From positions 2,410,501-2,474,500 of the forward strand of contig NZ_JACHIU010000001.1 in NCBI RefSeq assembly GCF_014207705.1: a stretch of DNA of 64,000 bases. Reading direction: 5' to 3'. This DNA comes from Sphaerisporangium rubeum (GTDB taxonomy: Bacteria; Actinomycetota; Actinomycetes; Streptosporangiales; Streptosporangiaceae). Position 1 is the first letter of the stretch; each line of letters starts with the position of its first letter. Position numbers and translations under genes: made by a program. The notes under the pieces are model-generated. The model saw nothing but the letters and a program-made list of their open reading frames with translations, did not search any database and had not been told where the DNA came from. Below are positions 8,177 to 19,100 of the stretch, in pieces.

Positions 8177-9568
8177 ATGGGCAACCTCGTGGGCGACCGC
8201 GCGGTCGTGCTGGGCGGGAGCATGGCGGGTCTGCTGGCGGCGCGGGTGCTGTCCGAGGCCTACGCCGAAGTGACGATCGTCGACCGTGACAAGCTCATCG
8301 GGGTGACCACCGCCAGGCGCGGCGTCCCCCAGGGCCGCCACGTGCACGGCCTGCTGGCCCGCGGCCAGCAGATACTCGAAGAGCTCTTCCCCGGCTTCAC
8401 CGCCGGCGCCGTCGCCGCCGGCGTGCCGACGGGCGACCTCGGCGAGCTGCGCTGGTACTTCAACGGCGTGCGGCTCAAGCCCGGCACCACCGGCCTGACC
8501 TGCGTGTCGGCGGCCCGTCCCGTGCTCGAGGCGCACGTGCGCAAGGGTGTCGAGGCGCTGCCGAACGTGCGGTTCGTCGAGGAGACCGACATCGTGGGCC
8601 TGGTCGCCACCCCCGGCGGCGACAAGGTCACCGGCGTGCGGGTGCAGCGGCACGAGGCCGGCAGCACCGAGGAGGTGCTGGACGCCGACCTCGTCGTGGA
8701 CTGCACGGGACGCGGCTCACGCACCCCGGTCTGGCTGGAGGAACTCGGCTACGAGCGGCCCGCCGAGCAGCAGATCAAGATCAACCTGACGTACACCACG
8801 CAGGTCTTCCGGCTGCCGGACGAGAGCATCCTCAACGGCGACCTGTCGATCAACCCGGTGTCGTCGCCGTCGCACCCCCGCGGCGCGTTCTTCTCCCGCA
8901 TCGAAGGCGGCAAGTCCGCGGTGTCCATGACCGGCGTGCTCGGCGACAGCGCACCCGCGACCCCCGAGGGCTTCATGGACTTCGCCAGGTCGCTGCCGGT
9001 GCCGGACGTCTACGACGTCATCAAGGACGCCGAGCCGCTGGACGACCCGGTGGCGTTCCGGTACCCCGCGAGCGTGCGCCGCCACTACGAGAAGCTCGAC
9101 CGCTTCCCCGACCGCCTGCTGGTCATGGGGGACGCGGCGTGCAGCTTCAACCCCGTGTACGGCCAGGGCATGACGGTGGCGGCGCTGGAGTCCCTGACCC
9201 TGCGCACCCACCTCGCCAAGGGCGATCACCCCGACCCGCGCGCGTTCCTCAAGGACATCGCGGCCGTCATCGAGGTCCCCTGGGGCATCTCCGCCGGCGG
9301 CGACCTGTCCTACCCCGAGGTCCAGGGCCCCCGGCCCTTCATGGTCCGCATGATGAACTCCTACATGGCCAAACTCCAGGCCGCCGCCACCCAGGACGGC
9401 CGCATCACCCGCACCTTCATGCGGGTCGCCGGCCTGGTCGATCCCCCGCAGGCGCTGATGGCCCCCGGCATGATCTTCCGGGTGCTCCGCAACGCCGGCA
9501 AGGCCCCCCGCAATGTCGTCACCCCACCGGTGACCGAACCCGCGGTGCCGAGTCGTCCCGCCGCCTGA
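8177..9568 (+). CDS. FAD-dependent monooxygenase (class A, UbiH/PHBH-like)
   Basis: The protein has 463 residues. The N-terminal FAD motif is VVLGGSMAGLLAARVL, a mid-protein segment DLVVDCTGRGSRTP contacts the cofactor, and the second FAD motif GDAACSFNPVYGQGMT lies near residue 320. Family members hydroxylate or epoxidise with NAD(P)H and O2. Context suggests core oxygenation or epoxidation tailoring, but the substrate is unknown. It is not a tryptophan-type halogenase: the WxWxIP motif is absent. ATG 8177 has GGGAGG 8 nt upstream. Confidence 0.82.
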   Translation: MGNLVGDRAVVLGGSMAGLLAARVLSEAYAEVTIVDRDKLIGVTTARRGVPQGRHVHGLLARGQQILEELFPGFTAGAVAAGVPTGDLGELRWYFNGVRLKPGTTGLTCVSAARPVLEAHVRKGVEALPNVRFVEETDIVGLVATPGGDKVTGVRVQRHEAGSTEEVLDADLVVDCTGRGSRTPVWLEELGYERPAEQQIKINLTYTTQVFRLPDESILNGDLSINPVSSPSHPRGAFFSRIEGGKSAVSMTGVLGDSAPATPEGFMDFARSLPVPDVYDVIKDAEPLDDPVAFRYPASVRRHYEKLDRFPDRLLVMGDAACSFNPVYGQGMTVAALESLTLRTHLAKGDHPDPRAFLKDIAAVIEVPWGISAGGDLSYPEVQGPRPFMVRMMNSYMAKLQAAATQDGRITRTFMRVAGLVDPPQALMAPGMIFRVLRNAGKAPRNVVTPPVTEPAVPSRPAA

Positions 9569-9587
9569 CCCGACCGTCCTCGGACAC

Positions 9588-9605
9588 CGCACGCACGAAG
9601 ATGCG
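9588..9605 (+). promoter_or_regulatory. Cluster operator, copy 5 (toward the UvrA-like gene)
   Basis: CGCACGCACGAAGATGCG with TGAGGCTGAC starting 19 nt downstream. Copy 12 has TGACGCTGAC at the same offset. Confidence 0.7.
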
Positions 9606-9633
9606 GCACCCTCACGGGGCCTGTGAGGCTGAC

Positions 9634-9665
9634 GGGGACCGCGCTCAGCGCTGAGCGCGGTCCCC
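9634..9665 (+). promoter_or_regulatory. 32-bp perfect palindrome in the leader of the UvrA-like gene
   Basis: The 16-bp arms are exactly complementary with no spacer. It lies about 10 nt beyond the inferred start of transcription and 37 bp before the ATG, so it could be an attenuator hairpin, a repressor operator, or a terminator for the upstream gene. Confidence 0.6.
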
Positions 9666-9701
9666 GTTCGCGTACGCACCCCCGCCGAGGAGGAGACATC
9701 C

Positions 9702-12011
9702 ATGAGCGCCACCGCCGACACGCCAGAGACCGACGGCATCCGGATCACCGGTGCGCGTGAGAACAACCTCAAGGACGTCTCCCTCACCCTCCCCAAGAAC
9801 AAGATCACCGTCTTCACCGGCGTGTCCGGGTCAGGCAAGTCCTCCATCGTCTTCGACACCATCGCCGTCGAGGCACAGCGCCAGCTCAACGGCACCTTTC
9901 CCGCGTTCATCCGCAACCAGCTGCCGAAGTACGAACGACCCCGCGCCGACGCCGTCGAGAACCTCACCGCGCCGGTCATCGTGGACCAGAAACCCGTCGG
10001 CGGCAACGCGCGCTCCACGGTCGGCACGATGACCGACATCTACTCGATGATCCGCGCGCTGTTCGCACGGTACGGCTCACCCACCGACGGCCTGGTGTCC
10101 ACGTACTCGTTCAACGACCCCAGAGGCATGTGTCCCGAGTGCGACGGCCTCGGCCAGAGCGTGCGCGCCGACGTCGACCTGATGCTCGACAAGTCCAAGT
10201 CGCTCAACGAAGGCGCCATCCGCCTCCCCAACTACAGCGTCGGCACCCCCGACTGGCAGCTGTACGGCAACTCCGGCAAGCTCGACCCCGACAAGCGCCT
10301 CGCCGACTACACCGCGGACGAGTGGCAGTTGTTCCTGCACGGCAGCGGCTTCAAGGTCGAACTGAAGACCAAGAGCGGCGCCTACAAGACCAACTACGAA
10401 GGCGTGGTCGACCGCTTCACCCGCCTCGGCGTCAAACGCGACCTCAGCACCGTCAGCGAACGCACCCGCGAGGCCATCGCCAAATTCATCACCGAGGGCC
10501 CCTGCACCTCCTGCGACGGCGCACGCCTCAACCCCACGGCACTCGCCACGAAGATCGACGGCCGTAACATCGCCGACTGGTCGAGCATGCAGATCACCGA
10601 TCTGATCGCCGTCCTCGCCGCCATCACCGACCCGGTCGCGACCCCCCTGGCCACCGCCGCACGCACCGCACTGGACCGCGTCGCCGCCATCGGCCTCGGC
10701 TACCTCAGCCTCGACCGCGCGACATCGACTTTGTCCGGCGGCGAGAGCCAGCGCCTCAAACTGGTCCGCCACCTCGGCAGCACCCTCACCGGCATGACGT
10801 ACATCTTCGACGAGCCCAGCGTCGGCCTCCACCCCCGCGACGTGGGCCGCCTCAACGACCTCCTGCGCGCGCTACGCGACCAGGGCAACACCGTCCTGGT
10901 GGTCGAACACGACCCCGACGTCATCGCCATAGCCGATCACGTCGTGGACGTAGGCCCGAAAGCCGGCGCCAACGGCGGCGAGATCGTCTACCAAGGCACC
11001 GTGGCAGGCCTCCGCACCGCCGACACACGCACCGGCGAAGGCCTCCGCCGAGCCGTCCGCACCAAGACCACCTTCCGCACCCCCACCGGCACCCTCCCCG
11101 TCCGCGACGCCACCCTCCACAACCTCAAGAACGTCTCCGTGGACGTCCCCACCGGCGTCCTGACGTCCGTGACCGGCGTGGCCGGCTCCGGCAAAAGCAC
11201 CCTCATAGCCGAGGTCTTCGTCAAGACCCACGAAGGCACCGTCTACGTCGACCAGTCGGCGATAGCCGCCTCGTCCCGCTCCACCCCCGCGACGTACCTC
11301 GGCCTGATGGACCCCATCCGCACCCTGTTCGCCAAGTCCACCGGCACCGCCGCCTCCCTGTTCAGCTTCAACAGCGAAGGCGCCTGCCCCGAATGCCAGG
11401 GCCGCGGCGTCATCATCACCGAACTGGCCTACATGGACCCGGTGACCACCCACTGCGACGCCTGCGAAGGCCGCAGATTCAAGGACGAGGTCCTCTCCCA
11501 CAAACTCCGCGGCAAATCCATAGCCGACGTCCTCGAACTGACCGCGGAAGAAGCCACCACCTTCTTCACCGAGGCCCCCCTACGCCGCAAACTCCGCTCC
11601 CTCATAGAGGTGGGCCTCGACTACCTGACCCTGGGCCAACCCCTCAGCACCCTCTCCGGCGGCGAACGCCAAAGAATCAAACTGGCGACCCAGCTCACCG
11701 CCACCGGCACCGTCTACGTCCTCGACGAACCCACCACCGGCCTCCACATGTCCGACGTGGACACGCTGCTCACCCTGTTGAATACCTTGGTGGACAAGGG
11801 CAACACCGTAATAGTCATAGAACACAACCTCGACGTCATCCAGCAGTCCGACTGGATCATCGACCTCGGCCCCGACGGGGGCAAACAGGGCGGAGAAATC
11901 ATCTTCACCGGCACCCCCGCCGACCTACTGACCACCGCCGAATCCCTCACCGCCGAACACCTCCGCCACTACCGCGCCACCCACACCCTGGAACCGGCCC
12001 CTGCTCTCTGA
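9702..12011 (+). CDS. UvrA-like ABC ATPase, enediyne self-resistance
   Basis: This 769-residue protein is shorter than housekeeping UvrA (about 950). It has two ATPase modules: Walker A GVSGSGKSSIVFDT near the start and GVAGSGKSTLIAEV near residue 490. Signatures are LSGGESQR and LSGGERQR, and the zinc-binding Cys pairs are CPECDGLG and CPECQGRG. This short UvrA class acts in drug self-resistance (for example DrrC); related proteins occur in C-1027 and other enediyne clusters, where they are thought to act on drug-damaged DNA. It has its own operator and a palindromic leader. Repair versus efflux coupling is not decided by sequence; no membrane domain is present. Confidence 0.88.
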   Translation: MSATADTPETDGIRITGARENNLKDVSLTLPKNKITVFTGVSGSGKSSIVFDTIAVEAQRQLNGTFPAFIRNQLPKYERPRADAVENLTAPVIVDQKPVGGNARSTVGTMTDIYSMIRALFARYGSPTDGLVSTYSFNDPRGMCPECDGLGQSVRADVDLMLDKSKSLNEGAIRLPNYSVGTPDWQLYGNSGKLDPDKRLADYTADEWQLFLHGSGFKVELKTKSGAYKTNYEGVVDRFTRLGVKRDLSTVSERTREAIAKFITEGPCTSCDGARLNPTALATKIDGRNIADWSSMQITDLIAVLAAITDPVATPLATAARTALDRVAAIGLGYLSLDRATSTLSGGESQRLKLVRHLGSTLTGMTYIFDEPSVGLHPRDVGRLNDLLRALRDQGNTVLVVEHDPDVIAIADHVVDVGPKAGANGGEIVYQGTVAGLRTADTRTGEGLRRAVRTKTTFRTPTGTLPVRDATLHNLKNVSVDVPTGVLTSVTGVAGSGKSTLIAEVFVKTHEGTVYVDQSAIAASSRSTPATYLGLMDPIRTLFAKSTGTAASLFSFNSEGACPECQGRGVIITELAYMDPVTTHCDACEGRRFKDEVLSHKLRGKSIADVLELTAEEATTFFTEAPLRRKLRSLIEVGLDYLTLGQPLSTLSGGERQRIKLATQLTATGTVYVLDEPTTGLHMSDVDTLLTLLNTLVDKGNTVIVIEHNLDVIQQSDWIIDLGPDGGKQGGEIIFTGTPADLLTTAESLTAEHLRHYRATHTLEPAPAL

Positions 12012-12024
12012 ACATCCGCGACAC

Positions 12025-12053
12025 GGGGGCACGGCCATGACCGCAGTGCCCCC
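12025..12053 (+). terminator. Hairpin after the UvrA-like gene
   Basis: GGGGGCAC (12025-12032) pairs with GTGCCCCC (12046-12053) across a 13-nt loop. There is no U-tract. Confidence 0.45.
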
Positions 12054-12110
12054 GCCACGGCTACTTACCACCGCGCGACCGGTGGAATCATCACGCGGGT
12101 GCCGATTCGG

Positions 12111-12950
12111 TTACTGAACGGAGCTCCAGGCGCCGGCATCATATGAGCCGGCGGAATCGGTGTGAAGAATAGCCACCCTGGCCTTTTCCATGAGCATATG
12201 GACGACCGGGTCGATACGAAATCTGTCCTCTTCTTGGAGTATGCGCCGCTGCATATCCCTCAGTACGGGTGTCGGCTCCAGCCCGATCTGCGCCACGAGG
12301 TTGGTGCGGAAGCTCTGATAAACATCCAGAGCCTCGGCCTGCCGTCCGTCCCGATAAAGAGCGGTCATGAGTTGTGCGTGGGCTCGCTCGCGCAGGGGAT
12401 GTCTCACGGTCCATATCTTCAAAGGGCCGATTATCTCCCGATGGCGTCCAAGGGCCAGTCGCACCTCGAAGAAGTCTTCGGTCACCGTCTGGAAGCCCTC
12501 GCGTAGACGTTCCGTCCATAAGGAGAGTTCGACATCCAGATCCACGCCATGCAGTGGATCACCGCGCCAGAGACCTGTTGCGCTCTCCAGAGCGGCGGCC
12601 GCATTGTAGAGATCTCGCCTTTCGAGCGCTTCGCGGCCTGTCGCCGCAAAATGCTCGAACAGGTCTGCGTCCAGCTCATTCGGGGCCACCGTGAGCAGGT
12701 ATCCATCCTTGTGTGTGGCGATGGGGACCTGCAGTCGGCGCAGAGTCGTGACGTAGGTCTTCAGATTGCTCGTAGCGGATCTCGGCACGTTGTGCCGCCA
12801 AAGGTGCTCGATGATCCAGTGTTTAGAAACGCGACTGTTGGCGTTCAACAAGAACAATGCAAGCAGGTGACTGAGCTTGCCGCTACCGATATCGACGTCC
12901 CTGCCTGCCGCGTCCTCGACCACGAGTGGACCCAATACATGGAACAGCAC
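12111..12950 (-). CDS. SARP-family transcriptional activator
   Basis: This 279-residue protein has an N-terminal OmpR-like winged helix (FHVLGPLVVEDAAG, then SGKLSHLLALFLLNANSRVSK and a recognition helix ending in LKTYVTTLRRL). A BTAD domain follows (LDADLFEHFAATGREAL, LREGFQTVTEDFFE, ALYRDGRQAEALDVYQ). I chose GTG 12950 because SARPs usually begin with xFRVLGPLEV; an upstream extension is open but has no family match. SARPs bind heptameric direct repeats, unlike the inverted-repeat operator seen here, so it is probably not the regulator of those sites. It sits at the left edge of the 12-22.9 kb block that lacks the operator. Confidence 0.85.
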   Translation of the reverse strand: MLFHVLGPLVVEDAAGRDVDIGSGKLSHLLALFLLNANSRVSKHWIIEHLWRHNVPRSATSNLKTYVTTLRRLQVPIATHKDGYLLTVAPNELDADLFEHFAATGREALERRDLYNAAAALESATGLWRGDPLHGVDLDVELSLWTERLREGFQTVTEDFFEVRLALGRHREIIGPLKIWTVRHPLRERAHAQLMTALYRDGRQAEALDVYQSFRTNLVAQIGLEPTPVLRDMQRRILQEEDRFRIDPVVHMLMEKARVAILHTDSAGSYDAGAWSSVQ

Positions 12951-13148
12951 GACAGCCCCCGTGCGGTGTAATTTGAGCCGTGCGGCACTCTTGGGAATCT
13001 TACCAATCGCCGGAATTTTTGGCAAGGACGAAGTGGCCGGACGACACGCCTTGCGTACGTCAGGCACATTGCCAATGTGCGGAAAATATGCCGTCCGGCC
13101 GTACACTCCGCCTCGTATGTCGTAATAGGACGACCAGCCGGAGTCATA

Positions 13149-16100
13149 ATGACGTTTCCCCATGTCAGGCGGCGGTACGTGCGCACACAGATCATAGGTG
13201 GCGTGGTCGCTGTATTCATGGCGATGTCCACTCTCGTTGCCCCGTCAACTGCTTCTCCCGCAACAATTGCGAAGGAGGTGCCGGCCGCTCCGATAACCGA
13301 GCGTCCCGATGCGACGTCGGCCGCGCTCACCGCTCGTTTACAGAACTCGCCCGTCGAGGATCTCTCGGCCCGGACGGAGGACTCGACGACCGTCTATCTG
13401 CCCGATGGCTCGGCCAGGACCGAGATCTTCGCAGGTCCCGTACGGGTGAAGCGGGACGGGGTGTGGACGCCGGTGGACACGACCTTGGTGGAGCGGGACG
13501 GCCATCTGGAGCCGAGGTCTCCGGCCGCCGGGGCGGAGGTCGAGATCTCGGCGGGGGGTACGGGGCCGCTCGCAGAGCTCATCACCGGCTCGGGCAAGGA
13601 CCGGCACAGGTTCGGAGTCTCCTGGCTCACGCCGCTCGGCAGGCCGCAGATCTCCGGTAACACCGCGACATGGACGGACATCGCTCCCGGCGCCGACCTG
13701 GTCGTGCAGGCGCAGCCGCGCGGGTTCGTGCACTATGTGGTGCTGAAGCGGAAACCCACGGCCCCCATGGAGATCCGCCTGCCGGTCGAGCTGGCCGGCG
13801 TGTCCCTGTCGAAGGACTCGAAGAACCGGCTGAGGCTGACCGACAACGCCGGTACTGGCAAGGGTGAGGTGGTCGCCGCGGCGCCTCCGCCGCACATGTG
13901 GGACGCCGCCGCGGCGGAGTCACCGGACGCGGGCAGGCGAGCGGAAGTCGGTTCCACGATCGAGCAGGGCCGCAACGGCACGCTGCTGGTGCTCAAGCCG
14001 TCCATGGACTTCCTCGACGCGGCCGACGTGACCTATCCGGTGACGATCGACCCGTACATGCAGATGACACTGCAAACCGACACTTTCGTGTCCGACGACT
14101 ACACCAACTCCCAGACATCGGCGACCTGGTTGCACGCCGGCCGTTTCGGGTCCGGTGCGAAGACCGCGCGGACGTACCTCAACTTCAAGCTCGGCGGCCT
14201 CCTCAACAAGCACATCCTCAACGCCGACCTGTACCTGTCCAACTACAAGTCGAACGCCTGCGGCGGGCCGGCCTCCGGTCTCGGCATCCGCGTCAAGCGG
14301 GTGACCTCGTCCTGGTCGTCCGCGACGCTGACGTTGTCGAACCAGCCCAATTCCACGACGACCGGCATGGTGGACAACACCAGCCAGGCGTACGGCTACG
14401 ACTCGAGCTGCCCCGAGCACGACATGTTGTGGTCGATCGAGGACATCGTCCAGTACTGGACCGACCACCCGGCCGAGAATCACGGCCTGCAGATCCGCGC
14501 GGTGTCCGAGACCCAGGCCACCAACTGGCGGATGTTCCGCTCCTCGGAGAACACCGCCGGGGCGGGTGGCCCTCGGCTCGCCATCCAGTGGAACTCCTAC
14601 CCGACCGTCCCGCACCACCTGAGCGTCGATCCCAGCGTCGGCGGCACCAACGGCGGCACCTTCGTCACCTCCGTCACGCCGACGCTGACCGGGATGGTCG
14701 GTGACGGCGAATGGGACAACGAGACCATCTCTTTCTCCGTGGAACACGACCCGGGCTACCCCGCTCAGGGCACCGGTACGGTCTGGTCCGGCAGCGTCAG
14801 CGGGATCCTGCAGGGTGAGCTCGGCACGGTGACCGTCCCGTCGGGCCGGCTGGTCAACGGCTACCGCTACCGTTGGCGCGCTCGTGCGTACGACGGCACC
14901 GACTACTCCCGTGACTACTCCACGTACCGGTACTTCACCGTCGACACCGTCGCCCCCGCCGCACCCACCATCTCGTGCCCGGCCTACCCGGCGAACGTGT
15001 GGACCGGCAAGGCCACGGGCCCGGTGACGTGCACCGTCGACACCACGTCCGCCGACGGCGCGGGTTACTACTGGGGCCTGGACAACGTCTCCACCCCGAC
15101 ACTGGTGGACGACAACGACGGCGGCGGCGACCCCAGGACGATCACACTCGACCCGGCCCAGGGCTGGCACACGCTGTCGGTCAAGACCCGCGACATGGCG
15201 CTGCGTACCTCCGTGGTGACGAGCTACACCTTCGGCGTGGGAGCCGGCGAAGTCACCGCGCCGCTGACCGACGATCGTACCCAGGCCGCCGTCACCGTCG
15301 CGTCCCGCGCCGCACCGGGGCACACCGGCGTCCGGTACGAGTACAAGGCCGACGTCGGTGCGAGCGGGACCTGGGTGGCCATACCTCCGGCGCACGTCAC
15401 CGTACCGGGCTCAGCCACCCCGATCCCCGGCTGGCCGTACACGACCGTCACGACAGGGACAAGCGCGGTCTTCGCCTCCCTGTACTGGGACGTGGCCGCC
15501 ACGATGGCCGCGGCGGGACGCGGCGACGGCCCCGTCGGGCTGCGGGCCTGCTTCGTCAACGCAGGCGGAGAAGCGTGCTCCGACGAGGTGGAGTTCACGC
15601 TGGAACGCACCGCGTTCGGTGATTCCTACGCGGCCAAGGAGGTCGGCCCAGGCACTGTCTCGCTGCTGACCGGCGACTATTCCGTCTCCGCCACCGATGT
15701 CTCGGCCTTCGACATGAACGTGTCACGAGATCACACGGCGCTCTCGCCGCCGAGCGCATCTCAGGACACCGCTGGAGTCTTCGGTCCCGGGTGGACGGCA
15801 TCGTTCCCCGCGTCCACCTCGATGGTGTCCGGGCTGACCTTCGAGGACCACTCCGAAAAGGGTTACGTTCTCTTCGTCGGGGCGGACGGTGCCATCTGGA
15901 CCTACCAGGTGCAGCCTGACGGCACTTTCGCCGGAGTGTCGGATGCCGTCGACGGATCCACAGTCACCAAGGACTCCGCCACCCAGTTCACGCACACGGA
16001 CACCGACGGTGTCAGAACGGTCTTCACCCAGACCGGCGGGGCGTGGCGGGTCGGCGAGATCGACGAACCCGGCGACTCGTCCAGTTCCTCGTACAGGTAC

Positions 16101-19100
16101 GACCCGGCCGGCCGGGTCAGCCGTATGCTCGGACCGGTCCCCGAGGGAGTCGACTGTTCCGCGGCCCCGGCGCCGGGATGCAAGGCACTCGACATCGCCT
16201 ACGCCACGACGACCACCGCCACCGGCGTCCCCAGCGGCTGGGGTGACTACGCCGGACTCGTCAAGAGCATCTCGTTCACGGCCTACGATCCCGCCGTCTC
16301 GGCGATGCGGACCACGGTCGTGGCGTCCTACAGCTACGACTCGACCGGCCACCTGCGCCAGATGCGTGATCCGCGTGTCAACCTCACGACCACCTACTAC
16401 TACACGGCGGAGGGCCGGCTCTCCCAGCTGACACCCGCAGGTCTCGCTCCCTGGAGGATGAACTACGACTCCGGTGGACGTCTGGCGGACGTACAGCGCG
16501 AAGCCGGAGCGGTCGACCCGACGCAGGCCATCTCCTATGGTGTGCCCATCGACAGCCCGGTGGCTTTGACATCGGCGCAGACAGCCACATGGGGGCAGAT
16601 CAGCGATCTGCCGCGTACCGGAACCGCGATGTTTCCGACCACCCACGTGCCGGGCAAGGCCGGCGACGGCTCCTACGCCCCGAACGCCACCGACTACACC
16701 TACGCGGCGATCACGTACCTCGATGTGAACGGCCGTGCCGTCAACACGGCAGGCTACGGGGCGGGAGGCTGGCAGGTGTCCGCGTCCCGCTACGACGAGT
16801 CCGGGAACGTCGTGTGGAACCTGTCGGCCGGCAACCGTGCCCAGGCTCTGTCACCCACCACCGGAACGGATCCGTATGTCGCCGGTCGCGCCTCCAGCGC
16901 GGAACGCGCCGACCTCCTCGCGGAGATCACGACCTACGACGAGACCGGCAGCCCGCTGAGAACCGACGGGCCCACCCACCGGGTCGCTCTCGCCGACGAC
17001 GTCCGTGTGGCCGCCAGGCTGCGTACTGAATACGTCTACGACGAAGGCAGGCCCGAGGACGCGGTGGCGTCCGGTCTGCTGACCACGACGGTCACCGGAC
17101 CGCTGGTGGTCGACGGCGCGGGCACCGTGGCCGCGGCGGACGTCCGGACGGTGCGGACGGGGTACGAACCGCTCGAACCGGGAGATGCCTCAGGTTGGAC
17201 GCTGGCACTCCCCACCAGCCAGACCACCGTCATGCCCGGCGGCAGCGACATCGTCTACCGGACTCGTTACGACGAGACGGGACGCGAGTTGGAGCGGCGC
17301 ATGCCGGCGTCCGCCGGCACCGACGCCGGGACGACGGCGACGGTCTACTACACCGCGGATGCCGACCCGGCGGCCGGTGCCTGTGGTGACAAGCCGCACT
17401 GGGCCGGTCTGGTCTGCCGGACAGGACCTGTCGCACAGCCGTCCGGCACACCGGTCCCGACCACAGTGATGACCTACGGCTACTGGGGAGAGACCGCGAC
17501 GGCGGTCGCCACGTCGGGAGGTGGCGTCCGGACGGCCACCACCACGGTCGATGCGGCCGGTCGCACGATCACGACGAGCGTCGCCGAGACAGGGGTGAGC
17601 AGTTCGGCCTTACCGGACACCACACACACCTATGACCCGGCGACCGGATTGGAAACCGCTGTCAGCGCCGGTGGGGTGACGGTGGGGACCACGTACGACG
17701 ACCTCGGCAGGGTGGTCACCACAACCGACGCCGACGGCAACGTCTCCACCGTCACGTATGACGCGGCCGGCCGGGTGGCCACGGTCAACGACGGGAAGGG
17801 AACCACCACCTACACCTACGACGGCACCGACGCCTTGGGCGGCGTCGAACGGCGTGGTCTCCCCGTCGCCATCACCGACAGTGCCGTGGGCACCTTCACC
17901 GCGGCCTACGACGCCGCCGGCAATCTGGCCGTGCAGGTCGCACCCAACGGGCTGACGGCGAACATCCGGTACGACGCGAACGGCAGGGAGACAGGGCTGA
18001 CCTATGCCAAGTCAGGAGTCCGCTGGCTGGCCTTCGAGGCGGTTCCGGACGCGGAAGGGCGACTCGCCGAGACCAGCGGGCCAAGCGGCAGCCTCCAGCG
18101 CTACACCTATGACCCGGCGGGCCGGCTGACGCGGGTGGCCGACACCTACGACACGACATGCACCACGAGGGTCTACGGATTCGATGCCGATACCAACCGC
18201 ACCAGCCTGGCCACCTATCCGGGAAACGATGACGGCGGGTGTTCCACCGCGACCACGCCGACGACGGTGAACCACACCTATGACGCGGCCGACAGGATCA
18301 AGGACACCGGCTACACCCATGATCCGTTCGGCCGGGTGACCGCGGTCCCCGCAGGCGGCAACGCTGGGAACGCTGCCCTGACCGTCGGGTACTACGCCGG
18401 CGACATGGTCAGGAGCCTCACACAGGGGTCGGCGACGAAGACCTTCACGCTCGATCCTCTCGGACGTGTACGGACCGTCACCTCTTCTGCCGGCGTCCAG
18501 ATGAACCACTACTCGGGCACCGGCGACATCCCGACCTGGATCAAGGAGACCAACGGCGGCTGGACCCGGAACATCAGCGCTTTCTCGGGCCTCGCCGCCG
18601 TACAGGCAAGCACCGGCACCGTGGCGCTGCAACTCACGGACCTGCACGGCAACGTGGTCGCCACCGCCGCCAACAGCAGTGGGGCCACCGGGATCAACGG
18701 CTACGCCGAGCAGAACGAGTACGGTGTCGATCGCGCAGACAACCTGGGTGATCGTTACGAGTGGCTAGGCGGCGCTCAGCGTGCGAGCGACACCCTCGCC
18801 GACATCGTCCTCATGGGTGTGCGCCTGTACAACCCGGTCACCGGTCGCTTCCTCCAGACCGACCCCGTATCGGCGGGCAGTGCGAACGACTACGAGTACG
18901 GTGCCGCCGATCCAGTCAACAATCGCGATTTCGACGGACGTTTCGTATTCGTCGTCCCACTCCTGGCTATCAGCGGTGCCGCCCTGATGGACGCGCTGAT
19001 CTGGACGGTCGGTGCCGTCGTGACGGTCACTACCACACAGCAGGCGATCAACTACTGCAAGCGGAACGGCTGCAGCGTGAACCTGGCCAAGGCCAGGACG

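Noticed and set aside
8177-9568. FAD enzyme as the missing SgcC3-type halogenase
   Set aside because: It lacks the WxWxIP motif and the conserved halogenase Lys context; it fits the PHBH/UbiH monooxygenases.
12951-13148. N-terminal extension of the SARP
   Set aside because: The added residues have no family similarity; SARPs start at the FxVLGPL strand.
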